This document shows positions 18,272 to 27,003 of a stretch of DNA of 64,000 bases, piece by piece (position 1 is the first letter of the stretch; the number at the start of each line of letters is the position of its first letter). Position numbers and translations under genes: made by a program. The stretch lies in the NCBI RefSeq assembly GCF_024399335.1, contig NZ_CP075339.1:2356001-2420000 (forward strand), in the 5' to 3' direction. This DNA is from Leucobacter aridicollis (lineage in GTDB: Bacteria; Actinomycetota; Actinomycetes; Actinomycetales; Microbacteriaceae). A model generated the notes under the pieces. That model searched no databases. It worked only from the letters and a program-made list of their open reading frames with translations, and was not told the DNA's origin.

Positions 18272-20812
18272 TTAGTCGCGGAGCTTCGCGCCGAACGCCT
18301 GCTCGGCGGCAGCGACTCCAGCGAGCTTCGCCTCGCTCGCTTCCTCTGCCTTCAGCGTGCGGTCGGGCGCGCGGAAGCGCAGCGCGAAGGTCAGCGCGCG
18401 CTGGCCCTCCTCGATGCCCTGGCCGCGGTAGTCGGCAACGACGTGCGCGTGCTCAAGCAGCTCGCCCGCCCCTGCAACGACAGTGTCGAGCACGTCGCCC
18501 GCTGGCACCTCGGTGGAGACGACGAGCGTGAGATCCTGCGTCGCCGCAGGGTAGCCCGACAGGTTTGAGGTCTCGGGCTCGCGCGGAGCAAGCTCCATCA
18601 CACGCTCAAGGTTCAGCTCGAACGCCGCGACCCTGCCAGGCAGGTGGTACGCGGCGACGAGCTCTGGAAGGAGCTCCCCAGCAACACCAACGACCTCGCC
18701 TGCGACGACGAGCTCGGCCGTGCGACCGGGGTGGAAGGCGCGGTGAGCGCCCTGTCGTACCGTGAGAGACGCCGACACGGCGCCAACGGTGATGCGTGCC
18801 GCGTCGATCGCGTCTGCCCAGTCGTACTCGCGGCCGGGTTCGCCCGGCTGCTTCTCGATGGCGTCGCCAAGCAGCAGCGCGGCGGCGCAGTGCGGCTGGA
18901 CAGGGATCGAGGCGTTGAGCGCCGCGAGCAGCTTATCCGTGGGCTTTAGCGCGAGCGGCGGAACCTCTGCGGTGCCAAGCTCGCCGGCGGGGGTCGCCGG
19001 GTCGAAGACCCGACCGAACTCGACGAGCGCGAGGTCAGTAAGGCCGCGCGATACGTTACGCTGCGCCGCAGTCACGAGCCCCGCGAGGAGCGAGCGCCGC
19101 ATGAACGGGGTCTCACCGTCAAGGGCGTTCGCGAGGCGGATCGCGTCGACGGGAGCAGCCTGCTCCCCTGCGCTTTCGGGCCCCTGCCCGAAGTTATCGA
19201 GCTGGTTGCGTGAGACGAACGGGTAGCTCTGCACCTCATCGAAGCCCGCCGCGGTCACGACGTTCGCCGCGCGACGGCGAAGGCGCTGCGTGCGGGTGAG
19301 CCCGCGGCCCGCCGGAGCGACTGGCAGCTCAGACGGAATGCGATCGTAGCCGACGATCCGCGCAACTTCTTCGACGAGATCAGCTGGGCGGGTGAGGTCA
19401 GCTCGCCAGCTCGGAGCCGAGACCCGCAGCCTCGCCGCGTCCACGTCTTCGACCGAGCAGCCGATCATTGTGAGCGCGCCACGCACTTCGTCGTCGGTGT
19501 AGTCGGTGCCAAGCAGGCCGTTCACACGGGCGATCGGAAGGAGCACCGGGGCTGGCTCCCAGGCTGCGACGATGTCGCTGCCGAGGGTGTCAGCGGTGCC
19601 GCCTGCGAGCTCGACGAGCAGGTCGACCATGCGCTGGGCAGCGGCGCGCGCAACGAGCGGATCGACGCCACGCTCGAAGCGCTTGGACGCCTCGCTCGGC
19701 AGCTTGTGACGGCGCTGGCTGCGCGCAATCGACACCGGGTCGAATGTCGCGGCCTCGATGAGAATGTCTGTCGTCGAGTCGTCTGTCTTCGTGGACTCGC
19801 CGCCCATCACGCCCGCGAGCCCGATGGGGCCCGACTCGTCAGTGATGAGCAGGTCTTCTTCGTGCAGCTTGCGCTGCTGGCCGTCGAGCGTCTCAAGCGT
19901 CTCTCCCGCGCGGGCTCGGCGCACGGTGATGCCGCCGGTGAGCTTCGCGAGGTCGTAGGAGTGCAGCGGGTTGCCGAGCTCGAGCATCACGTAGTTCGAG
20001 ATATCGACTGGCAGCGACAGCGAGCGGATGCCCGCGAGCTGCAGGCGCGCGACCATCCAGGCGGGCGTCGGCCTGGTCGCGTCGATGCCGCGTACCACGC
20101 GCGTCACGAACCCGGTTGCGCCCACGCGCCCGCGGATCGGCGCCTCGTCGGCGATCTGTACTTCGAAGCCGCTCGCGGGAGCGACCTCGCGAAGCCCGGG
20201 ATCGGTGAACGCTGCGCCTGTCGCGTGCGAGTACTCGCGGGCGACGCCGCGCACCGAAAACGCGTAGCCGCGATCAGGTGTGACGTTGATCTCCACAGCG
20301 GTGTCGTCGAGTCCGAGCAGCGCGAGTGCGTTCGTGCCGACCTCGGGGTCGAGTCCGAGCCGCGAGAGCACGATGATGCCCTCGTGATCGTCGCCGAGCG
20401 TGAGCTCGCGCGCCGAAGCAATCATGCCGTCAGACACGTGGCCGTAGGTCTTACGCGCGGCGATCTTGAAGTCGCCAGGAAGCACTGCACCCGGAAGGGT
20501 CACCACGACCTTGTCGCCGGGGCCGAAGTTGTGGGCACCGCACACGATGCCACGCACATCCTCGCCGCCATCAGCCGCCTGCTGCCCCTCGGGGGCAACG
20601 CGCACCTGGCACCAGTTGATCGTCTTGCCGTTTGACTGCGGCTCGGGCTCTTGCGAGAGCACCTCGCCGACGACGATTGGGCCAGAAACGTCGAAGCGGC
20701 GCACCGATTCTTCTTCGAAGCCAACGCTCACGAGCTGTGCGTGGACATCCTCTGGCGTGGTGTCTGCGGCGAGCGAAACGAATTCGCCGAGCCAGCTGAG
20801 TGGGATCCGCAT
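18272..20812 (-). CDS. pheT: Phenylalanine-tRNA ligase beta subunit
   Basis: Beta chain of the alpha2-beta2 phenylalanyl-tRNA synthetase, 846 residues, normal length. It has an N-terminal tRNA-binding OB domain (about 40-150), B3/B4 editing domain, B5 DNA-binding-like domain, core, and C-terminal anticodon-binding FDX-ACB domain ending in RFRAPDRTL. The ATG overlaps the pheS stop by one base (TAATG), giving tight coupling. The next feature downstream is the terminator at 18195. Confidence 0.98.
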   Translation of the reverse strand: MRIPLSWLGEFVSLAADTTPEDVHAQLVSVGFEEESVRRFDVSGPIVVGEVLSQEPEPQSNGKTINWCQVRVAPEGQQAADGGEDVRGIVCGAHNFGPGDKVVVTLPGAVLPGDFKIAARKTYGHVSDGMIASARELTLGDDHEGIIVLSRLGLDPEVGTNALALLGLDDTAVEINVTPDRGYAFSVRGVAREYSHATGAAFTDPGLREVAPASGFEVQIADEAPIRGRVGATGFVTRVVRGIDATRPTPAWMVARLQLAGIRSLSLPVDISNYVMLELGNPLHSYDLAKLTGGITVRRARAGETLETLDGQQRKLHEEDLLITDESGPIGLAGVMGGESTKTDDSTTDILIEAATFDPVSIARSQRRHKLPSEASKRFERGVDPLVARAAAQRMVDLLVELAGGTADTLGSDIVAAWEPAPVLLPIARVNGLLGTDYTDDEVRGALTMIGCSVEDVDAARLRVSAPSWRADLTRPADLVEEVARIVGYDRIPSELPVAPAGRGLTRTQRLRRRAANVVTAAGFDEVQSYPFVSRNQLDNFGQGPESAGEQAAPVDAIRLANALDGETPFMRRSLLAGLVTAAQRNVSRGLTDLALVEFGRVFDPATPAGELGTAEVPPLALKPTDKLLAALNASIPVQPHCAAALLLGDAIEKQPGEPGREYDWADAIDAARITVGAVSASLTVRQGAHRAFHPGRTAELVVAGEVVGVAGELLPELVAAYHLPGRVAAFELNLERVMELAPREPETSNLSGYPAATQDLTLVVSTEVPAGDVLDTVVAGAGELLEHAHVVADYRGQGIEEGQRALTFALRFRAPDRTLKAEEASEAKLAGVAAAEQAFGAKLRD

Positions 20813-21864
20813 TAGACGAGGCCTCCGAACTGTGCGTTGAAACGAATGTCGCCCTCAACCATGTCGCGCATGTCGTTGAGGTCGTTGCGGAACTGGAGCG
20901 TGCGCTCAATTCCCATGCCGAAGGCGAAGCCCTGGTACTCGTCGGGGTCGATTCCCGCGGCGAGAAGTACGTTCGAGTCGACCATGCCGCAGCCGCCCCA
21001 CTCGACCCAGCGGGCGCCGCCCTTCGCGTTCGGCTGCCACACGTCCATCTCTGCCGAGGGCTCGGTGAACGGGAAGAAGTTGGGGCGCAGGCGAATCTTC
21101 GCCTCGGCGCCGAACATCTGGCGCGCGAAGTGCTCGAGGGTGCCGCGCAGGTGAGCCATCGTGAGGCCCTTGTCGATTGCGATGCCCTCGATCTGGTTGA
21201 AGACCGGGGTGTGCGTCGCGTCGAGCTCATCGGTGCGGAAGGTGCGACCGGGGGCGACGACGTAGACGGGCAGTTCGCGGTCGAGGAGCGACCGCACCTG
21301 CACTGGCGACGTGTGGGTGCGCAGCAGCAGGTGCCTGTCAGCTGGCTCAACGAAGAACGTGTCCATGAGCGTGCGCGCCGGGTGATCGGGATCGAATCCG
21401 AGCGCGTCGAAGTTGAACCACTCGTGCTCGATCTCGGGCCCCTCGGCGACCTCCCAGCCCATGCCGATGAAGATGTCGCTCGCTTCGTCCTTGAGCTGCT
21501 CAAGCGGGTGCCTGGTACCTGCGCGACGGCGCACGGGCGCCTGCGTCACGTCAACCGTCTCCGCGACGAGCCGCGCCTCTGCCTCAGCGGCAGCAAGCTC
21601 GGCCTCGCGGCCCTTAAACGCGCCCTCAAGCCGGCCGCGAGCCGCTCCCATGAGCTTGCCTGTGGCGGCCTTCTCATCCTTCGGGACCTCACGCATCAGC
21701 GCGTTGAGCTTCGCGATGGCTGAATCGTCGCCAACGTGCTCGGTCCTCGCGGTTTTCAGGGCCGCTACTGACTCGGCGGCGGTAAACGCGGCGAGGGCTT
21801 CAGCTACGGCGGCGTCGACCGCTTCCTGCGAAATCGGATTGGGGTTCGTGGTGTTGTCTGACAC
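20812..21864 (-). CDS. pheS: Phenylalanine-tRNA ligase alpha subunit
   Basis: Catalytic chain that charges tRNA-Phe. 350 residues from the GTG start at 21864. Class II motifs are visible: motif 2 GRTFRTDELDATHTPVFNQ and motif 3 FGMGIERTLQFRND, plus GMGWEVAEGPEIE. An open frame continues upstream to 22053 but is not protein-like. A TAGGAT hexamer lies 7-8 bases before the GTG, where a -10 box would give a leaderless or nearly leaderless transcript. No T-box leader is seen. Confidence 0.97.
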   Translation of the reverse strand: MSDNTTNPNPISQEAVDAAVAEALAAFTAAESVAALKTARTEHVGDDSAIAKLNALMREVPKDEKAATGKLMGAARGRLEGAFKGREAELAAAEAEARLVAETVDVTQAPVRRRAGTRHPLEQLKDEASDIFIGMGWEVAEGPEIEHEWFNFDALGFDPDHPARTLMDTFFVEPADRHLLLRTHTSPVQVRSLLDRELPVYVVAPGRTFRTDELDATHTPVFNQIEGIAIDKGLTMAHLRGTLEHFARQMFGAEAKIRLRPNFFPFTEPSAEMDVWQPNAKGGARWVEWGGCGMVDSNVLLAAGIDPDEYQGFAFGMGIERTLQFRNDLNDMRDMVEGDIRFNAQFGGLV

Positions 21865-21953
21865 AAGGAAACATCCTACCGTGCGCGGGTGCGAGCAGGC
21901 CGATCCTCCCCCGCTGCCGCACCCGCTCAGGGTCCGCGGGTTACACTTGCAGC

Positions 21954-22592
21954 ATGGCCAAGCGACGTGAGCCCATGAGCCGCCAGGCGCGCACCGCGCG
22001 CGGCGCGATGGGCGCTGCACTCGCGACGGTTCTTGCCGCAGCATCGCACTCACTCGCGGGCGGGGAGGTCTCCGGTTTCGCTGTCGTCGTGACCGCGATC
22101 ATCGCGCTGCCCGTGTGCGTCTTGCTCGCCGGCAGGGTCGGCTCGCTCTGGCGAGTGGGGCTCGCGGTGGGAGCGAGCCAGTTCCTCTATCACTGGGCGT
22201 TCGCTGGCATCGGCGCCTCGGCGTCGTTCTCGCTCGGCGCCTCGTTCCCGATGGGCTCGCACGCCGCGCACCTCTCGTCGCTGCAGCTTTTCGTTCCCGA
22301 CGTTGTCGAGGCGGGCTCAGCAGACACGCTCATGTGGGCGCTGCACGCGGTGGCAGCGGGGGTTTCGACGATCCTGATCTCGCGTGGCGAGCGTGCCGTG
22401 CTCGCGCTCGGCCGGTCGCTCAGGCGCGTGTTGCCGCAGCAGTTGACTCCCGCGGCGTTCGAGCGCCCAGTCGCAGGGCCGGTCTGCATCGAAGCCCACG
22501 TGCTCCGCGATCAGATTGCACGGTTCTCAGCGTGGTCACTGCGCGGGCCTCCGGTCGCGCAGGCGTCGCCTCAACTCCAGCTCTCATTCTGA
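21954..22592 (+). CDS. Membrane protein upstream of copper/DyP operon
   Basis: A 212-residue protein with about four membrane helices (residues about 18-38, 42-62, 66-90 and 123-142) and a basic start (MAKRREPMSRQARTAR). I do not recognise a family. His and Met residues occur on the outside loops (PMGSHAAHLSS), which would suit a metal-related role. It is 39 bases upstream of the CopC-like gene on the same strand, so probably in one operon. TACACT lies 6 bases before the ATG, a possible -10 box for a leaderless transcript. Confidence 0.7.
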   Translation: MAKRREPMSRQARTARGAMGAALATVLAAASHSLAGGEVSGFAVVVTAIIALPVCVLLAGRVGSLWRVGLAVGASQFLYHWAFAGIGASASFSLGASFPMGSHAAHLSSLQLFVPDVVEAGSADTLMWALHAVAAGVSTILISRGERAVLALGRSLRRVLPQQLTPAAFERPVAGPVCIEAHVLRDQIARFSAWSLRGPPVAQASPQLQLSF

Positions 22593-22631
22593 TCGATTTC
22601 CCGGCGATCCCGGGAAGAAACGGGACCAGTT

Positions 22632-23288
22632 ATGCACTCGCATACCCACATTCAGGCTGCTCGCATTGGCCGCCAGACGAAGACAGCGCGCACACTCGCG
22701 CTCGCGGCAGCAGCGGGCGTCGCGCTCGCGGCCTTCTTTGCGCCGAGCGCCGCGCAGGCGCACGACCAGCTCATCGATGTCGCGATCGACACGACTGACA
22801 CAGGTGAGGCGTCGGGCCTTCGGCTGACATTCAGTGACACCGTGCTCGAGGTCGGTACCGAGATCCACGTTTCTACTGCAGAGGGCGGCGACGCAACGGG
22901 CGGCGACCCGACGTTCAGCGACCGCGATGTCGTGCAACCACTCGCAACCCCGCTTGCCGATGGCACCTACACCTCGGCTTGGCGGGTCGTGTCGAGCGAC
23001 GGCCACCCCATCGAGGGCGGCTTCACGTTCGACATCGCCGACGGAGCGCCTGGCGAGATTCGCCCATACTCGGGAGAGACCGAGACACCCGCCGAGCCCG
23101 AGGCTCTCCCCGAGACGCCGTCGACCGACGACGGCGCGACGGATTCGAACGGCTCGCCGATCCCTCTCCCACTCGCGATCGGAGCCGCGGCAGTCGTCGC
23201 CGTGGCCGTCGCAATTCCACTGATTGTTCGCATGCGTAGGAACGCATCGTCCGCGGAGGGCCACGACCCCCGCACTCACGAGGAGTAA
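22632..23288 (+). CDS. CopC-domain periplasmic copper-binding protein
   Basis: A 218-residue exported protein: signal peptide ending in AQA, then mature H-D-Q-L, so the mature chain begins with the histidine that binds Cu(II) in CopC proteins. The CopC fold follows, with FSDTVLEVG and the conserved YTSAWRVVSSDGHPIEGGF, whose second His is another copper ligand. A linker rich in Pro/Glu/Thr leads to a C-terminal membrane anchor and RMRR. So it is a surface-anchored copper carrier. It lies just before a PCuAC chaperone and a DyP peroxidase. Confidence 0.9.
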   Translation: MHSHTHIQAARIGRQTKTARTLALAAAAGVALAAFFAPSAAQAHDQLIDVAIDTTDTGEASGLRLTFSDTVLEVGTEIHVSTAEGGDATGGDPTFSDRDVVQPLATPLADGTYTSAWRVVSSDGHPIEGGFTFDIADGAPGEIRPYSGETETPAEPEALPETPSTDDGATDSNGSPIPLPLAIGAAAVVAVAVAIPLIVRMRRNASSAEGHDPRTHEE

Positions 23289-23291
23289 CTC

Positions 23292-23888
23292 ATGTTCACC
23301 ACCCACCGCACCCAGCGTTCGCGCCGTGCGGCGGTAGGCTTTGCCTCCGCCGCCGCAGTCTTCGCGCTCGCACTCACTGGCTGCTCACCGGCTGCCGACG
23401 CGCAGACCGACACGTCGAGCTCAGCAGCACAGAACCACGAGGCCACGGTCACCGCAACAGACACCTGGGTCAAGGCCACGGCCGACGATGCAAAGCCTGG
23501 CGAGGCGATGAGCGGCGTCTTCGGCGTGATCGAGAATCACGGCGATCAGGATCTCACGATCACCGGACTCACGAGTGACGTCGCAGGCATCACCGAGCTG
23601 CACGAGGTCGTCGACGGCAAGATGCGCAAGATCGAGGGGGACGTGACAGTCCCTGCAGGCGGATCGCTGCTGCTCGAGCCAGGGGCGAACCACATCATGC
23701 TCATGGACATCACCGAGCCGCTCGCCCCGGGCGACGACGTCACTGTGACGCTGACCTTCTCAGACGGCACGACCCTCGATGTCGTCGCACTCGTGAAGGA
23801 CACGTCGGGCGCGAACGAGAGCTACGAGGATATGGACCACGGCGACATGGACATGTCGGGCGACACTGACGCGATGGACCATGGGTAA
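23292..23888 (+). CDS. PCuAC-type copper chaperone lipoprotein
   Basis: A 198-residue lipoprotein (lipobox LTGC after a basic start). The PCuAC (DUF461) cupredoxin-like domain carries the Cu(I) site: H in ITELHEV, M in GKMRKI, then H and M in NHIMLMDI. The tail is a Met/His repeat (DMDHGDMDMSG and AMDHG) that likely adds copper binding. It delivers Cu(I) to secreted cuproenzymes. It begins 3 bases after the CopC stop, and its end overlaps the DyP gene by 8 bases. Confidence 0.92.
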   Translation: MFTTHRTQRSRRAAVGFASAAAVFALALTGCSPAADAQTDTSSSAAQNHEATVTATDTWVKATADDAKPGEAMSGVFGVIENHGDQDLTITGLTSDVAGITELHEVVDGKMRKIEGDVTVPAGGSLLLEPGANHIMLMDITEPLAPGDDVTVTLTFSDGTTLDVVALVKDTSGANESYEDMDHGDMDMSGDTDAMDHG

Positions 23889-25170
23889 GGATCGTCCCGC
23901 AGACGTCGACCAGCAGTCCCGCCGGCTGAGCCGCCGCGCCCTCCTCACCGGGGGCGCGGTTGGCGCGGGCCTCGGCGCGCTGCTCGGTGGCGCCGGCGGC
24001 ATCGCGGGTGGCTACGCCCTCGCCGAGCGGCAGCGCGCCGATGAACCGGGCTTCGACCCTGAGGCGACACCAGCGCTGAATTCGCTTGCCGACGGCCCCG
24101 GCTTCGGCGGCGAAGCGCTCCCCTGCCACGGCGCCCACCAGGCGGGGATCACGACGGTGCCTGCAACGCATGTACGCCACATCGCATACACGCTAAGACC
24201 GGAGACGGACCGCGATGCAATCACGCGCATGTTCCGGATCCTGACAGGTGACATCGAAGCGCTCACCGCGGGCGTCGCCCCATTGGCAGACCCCGAGCCC
24301 GAGCTCGCCGAGCGCCCCGCGCGGCTGACGATCACCGTGGGCGTCGGCCCCGATCTCGTCGACCGCGTCGACCCGGCAAAGCGCCCTCAGTGGCTGGCAC
24401 CGCTCCCCGCGTTCTCGCTCGACAAGCTCGGCGGCGGCTTCGACGGGGGCGACCTGCTCATCACTGTCCAGGCCGACGACCAGCTGCCCGTCGCGCACGC
24501 GGCGCGAATGCTGCACCGAGACCTCGACCGCTTCGGCGAGGTCGCCTGGGTGCAGCAGGGGTTTCGGCAGGCGCGCGGAGCGGAAGCCGCGGGATCGACG
24601 ATGCGAAATCTCATGGGGCAGGTCGACGGCACCGTCAACCCGAAACCCGAAGACGCCGACTTCGACCCGCTCATCTGGGTCGACGCTGCCGACGGCCAGC
24701 CTTGGCTCGCCGGGGGCTCGGCGTTCGTGTTGCGTCGGATTCGTATGGAGCTCGACACCTGGGACCGCGTCGACCGGCCAGGCCGCGAGCAGACGATCGG
24801 GCGAACCCTGTCTGATGGCGCGGCGCTGTCCGATCCGCACGGCGGCGAGCACGCCCCCGCGGATTTCGATGCGAAGAATGCGCTCGGCCTGCCGATCATC
24901 TCGTCGGCCGCGCATATCCGTCGCGCCACGTCGACCGACCCGAATGAGCGCATCGTGCGCCGTGCCGTGAACTACGATGACGGCCACGAGGCCGGGCTGC
25001 TGTTCGGCTGTTTCCAGCGCGATCCGCTTACGCAGTTCGTGCCCATTCAGCAGCGCCTCGACGAGGCAGACCTGCTCAACGAGTGGGTGACGCACACAGG
25101 CTCCGCGGTCTTCGCGATCCTGCCTGGGTTCACGAGCGGCGAGACGCTCGGCGCCGGCCTCACTGCCTGA
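23881..25170 (+). CDS. Tat-exported Dyp-type heme peroxidase
   Basis: A 429-residue dye-decolorising peroxidase of the EfeB/DtpA class. The Tat signal is RRLSRRALLTG at about 14-24, followed by a Gly/Ala-rich hydrophobic stretch. The DyP signature with the distal aspartate is MGQVDGTVNPK, the proximal histidine is in SSAAHIRRA, and the C-terminal GLLFGCFQRDPLTQF is typical. In Streptomyces the orthologous DtpA is encoded with a PCuAC protein and takes part in copper delivery to a radical copper oxidase; the same pairing here suggests a copper-dependent extracellular oxidase elsewhere in the genome. Iron uptake (EfeB role) is less likely since efeU/efeO are absent. Confidence 0.93.
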   Translation: MGKDRPADVDQQSRRLSRRALLTGGAVGAGLGALLGGAGGIAGGYALAERQRADEPGFDPEATPALNSLADGPGFGGEALPCHGAHQAGITTVPATHVRHIAYTLRPETDRDAITRMFRILTGDIEALTAGVAPLADPEPELAERPARLTITVGVGPDLVDRVDPAKRPQWLAPLPAFSLDKLGGGFDGGDLLITVQADDQLPVAHAARMLHRDLDRFGEVAWVQQGFRQARGAEAAGSTMRNLMGQVDGTVNPKPEDADFDPLIWVDAADGQPWLAGGSAFVLRRIRMELDTWDRVDRPGREQTIGRTLSDGAALSDPHGGEHAPADFDAKNALGLPIISSAAHIRRATSTDPNERIVRRAVNYDDGHEAGLLFGCFQRDPLTQFVPIQQRLDEADLLNEWVTHTGSAVFAILPGFTSGETLGAGLTA

Positions 25171-25483
25171 CGCGCACCGCGCACACCACGAGGGGCCCTG
25201 CCTCGGTTGCAACCGAGGCAGGGCCCCTCGCGTGTCGCCAGGCGTCGCCTCGCATCGGCGGGTGCCAGAGCACTCGGCCCGGGCCACCAGAATTTGAGTC
25301 CTGATAAGGTGTGAAGGTTGCTAGCCGACGGATGGTTGAGAAGTCAGTTTTCCCTACCGCGCTGGGAATCTCAGCGGCCGACTGAAATGTCTGCCAGCGA
25401 TCACACTCGCACGCGACTCCCTCGTTGCCCTGTTCCCCGCGCGAACGGCTAGGAGCAACAAGAGAGTGAGGAAGAGTAGTTAA
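25171..25483. other. Intergenic region between DyP and FMO genes
   Basis: It holds the long palindrome at 25189-25230, described separately. The rest (25231-25483) has no open frame with good codon use and no tRNA that I can fold. The part near the FMO start is lower in GC and must hold its promoter, but I could not pick -35/-10 boxes with confidence. Confidence 0.4.
25189..25230 (+). terminator. 42-bp perfect palindrome, terminator of the copper/DyP operon
   Basis: The two 21-base halves are exact reverse complements (outer arms CGAGGGGCCCTGCC and GGCAGGGCCCCTCG, centre GGTTGCAACC). It begins 18 bases after the DyP stop. No T-tract follows. As RNA it folds into one very stable hairpin. Confidence 0.8.
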
Positions 25484-26869
25484 GTGAGTGGTAATAAACG
25501 AGTAGCAATCATTGGCGCGGGCCCGAGCGGTATGGCTCAGCTTCGCGCCTTCGAAGCAGCGGAGAAGCAGGGACACGAGGTTCCCGAGCTCGTCTGCTTC
25601 GAGAAACAGGCCGACTGGGGCGGCCAATGGAATTACACCTGGCGGACAGGGCTCGACGAATATGGCGAGCCAGTGCATTCGAGCATGTACCGCAATCTCT
25701 GGTCAAACGGCCCAAAGGAGGGCCTCGAGTTCGCGGACTACTCGTTCGACGAGCACTTCGGCCGACCAATCTCGTCCTACCCACCACGTGAGGTGCTGTG
25801 GGACTACATCGCCGGCAGGCTGAAGCAGAGCGACGTGCGAAAGCACATCCGGTTCACGACGGTGGTGCGCCTCGTCGCATTCGACGAAACGACACAGCTG
25901 TTCACCGTGACGAGTGAGCACCTGCCAACAGGTGACACTACGACCGAGACGTTCGACAACGTCGTGGTCGCGAGCGGGCACTTCTCGTTCCCGTTCACGC
26001 CATCTGTCGACGGTATCGAGACATTCCCCGGGTTCGTCACCCACGCGCACGACTTCCGAGGCGCTGAGGCGCTCGCGGGCAAGGACGTGCTCGTGATGGG
26101 GTCGAGCTATTCGGCTGAGGACATCGGCAGCCAGGCCTACAAGATGGGCGCGAAGTCGGTGACCGCGAGCTACCGCACCACCCCCATGGGGTACGACTGG
26201 CCCGAGCGCTTCGAAGAGCGCCACGGACTTCAGCGGTTCGAGGGGAGCACCGCGTTCTTCGCCGACGGCTCGTCGAAAGACGTCGACGCGCTCATCTTCT
26301 GCACGGGCTACATGCACAAGTACCCGTTCCTGCCGCGCGAACTCGCGGTCACGGGCGCGAACACCCTCTACCCCGAGCGGCTCTACCGCGGCGTAGTCTG
26401 GCACGACAACCCGGCGCTCTTCTACGTCGGTGCGCAAGATCAGTGGTTCACGTTCAACATGTTCGATACACAGGCCTGGTACGTGCGTGACTTGATCCTC
26501 GGCACCGCGGAGATGCCAGGCAGGGCCGAGCGCGAGCGTTCAATGCTCGAGTGGCAGCGACGCTACCAGTCGACACCGACGAACGGCGCTGATCAGATTC
26601 GGTTCCAGGCCGACTACGTGCGCGATCTCATGGAGGAGACCGACTACCCGTCGTTCGACATCGACGAGGTCGCCGAGATCTTCGTCGACTGGAAGAACCA
26701 CAAGCAGCAGGACATCATGGGATACCGCGACTACTGCTACCGCTCAGTGATGACAGGCACGATCGCCACGAAGCATCACACCCCGTGGATCGAGGAACTT
26801 GACGACTCGCTCGAGCGCTACCTCTCCCCCGGTTCAGCGAACCGCGAGCCGAGCGGCGCACGGGCGTAA
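25484..26869 (+). CDS. tmm: Trimethylamine monooxygenase-like FMO
   Basis: A 461-residue flavin-containing monooxygenase. FAD loop GAGPSG at 11-16; FMO signature FPGFVTHAHDF at 181-191; NADPH loop with GSSYSAEDIG at 206-215; LWSNGPKE at 72-79 and SYPPREVLWDY at 98-108. These blocks and the C-terminal TMAPKHHTPW-type ending (here TIATKHHTPWIEELDDS) match bacterial Tmm, which oxidises trimethylamine to its N-oxide. Other small N- or S-compounds are possible. It starts at GTG, preceded by GAGGAAG at a rather long distance. No TMAO demethylase or methylamine genes are nearby, so it may serve TMAO production or detoxification. Confidence 0.85.
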   Translation: MSGNKRVAIIGAGPSGMAQLRAFEAAEKQGHEVPELVCFEKQADWGGQWNYTWRTGLDEYGEPVHSSMYRNLWSNGPKEGLEFADYSFDEHFGRPISSYPPREVLWDYIAGRLKQSDVRKHIRFTTVVRLVAFDETTQLFTVTSEHLPTGDTTTETFDNVVVASGHFSFPFTPSVDGIETFPGFVTHAHDFRGAEALAGKDVLVMGSSYSAEDIGSQAYKMGAKSVTASYRTTPMGYDWPERFEERHGLQRFEGSTAFFADGSSKDVDALIFCTGYMHKYPFLPRELAVTGANTLYPERLYRGVVWHDNPALFYVGAQDQWFTFNMFDTQAWYVRDLILGTAEMPGRAERERSMLEWQRRYQSTPTNGADQIRFQADYVRDLMEETDYPSFDIDEVAEIFVDWKNHKQQDIMGYRDYCYRSVMTGTIATKHHTPWIEELDDSLERYLSPGSANREPSGARA

Positions 26870-26875
26870 CCATTT

Positions 26876-26915
26876 GTGAGGCGCGACCCCGTGCTACCGC
26901 ACGGGTCGCGCCTCA
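26876..26915 (+). terminator. Hairpin after the FMO gene
   Basis: GTGAGGCGCGACCC and GGTCGCGCCTCAC pair with one bulged C, extended by CGTGC/GCACG around a TACC loop. It starts 7 bases after the FMO stop and sits between convergent genes, so it may serve both strands. Confidence 0.75.
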
Positions 26916-27003
26916 CCCTGTTCGCTGCGGCAGGTGTGGCGAAACAGGCTCCCCGCCGCGTCCGCAACCGCCATCTTGGTGGCGGCGCTCAAGTCGTGTG
27001 ACG

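Noticed and set aside
20571..21503. 310-residue minus-strand frame over the pheS/pheT junction
   Set aside because: Runs in another frame of two clear synthetase genes; Ser/Arg-rich shadow composition.
25231..25330. tRNA 3' end or attachment site near GGCCACCAGAATTTGAGTCC
   Set aside because: It recalls a tRNA tail, but no acceptor stem or cloverleaf can be folded and there is no integrase nearby.
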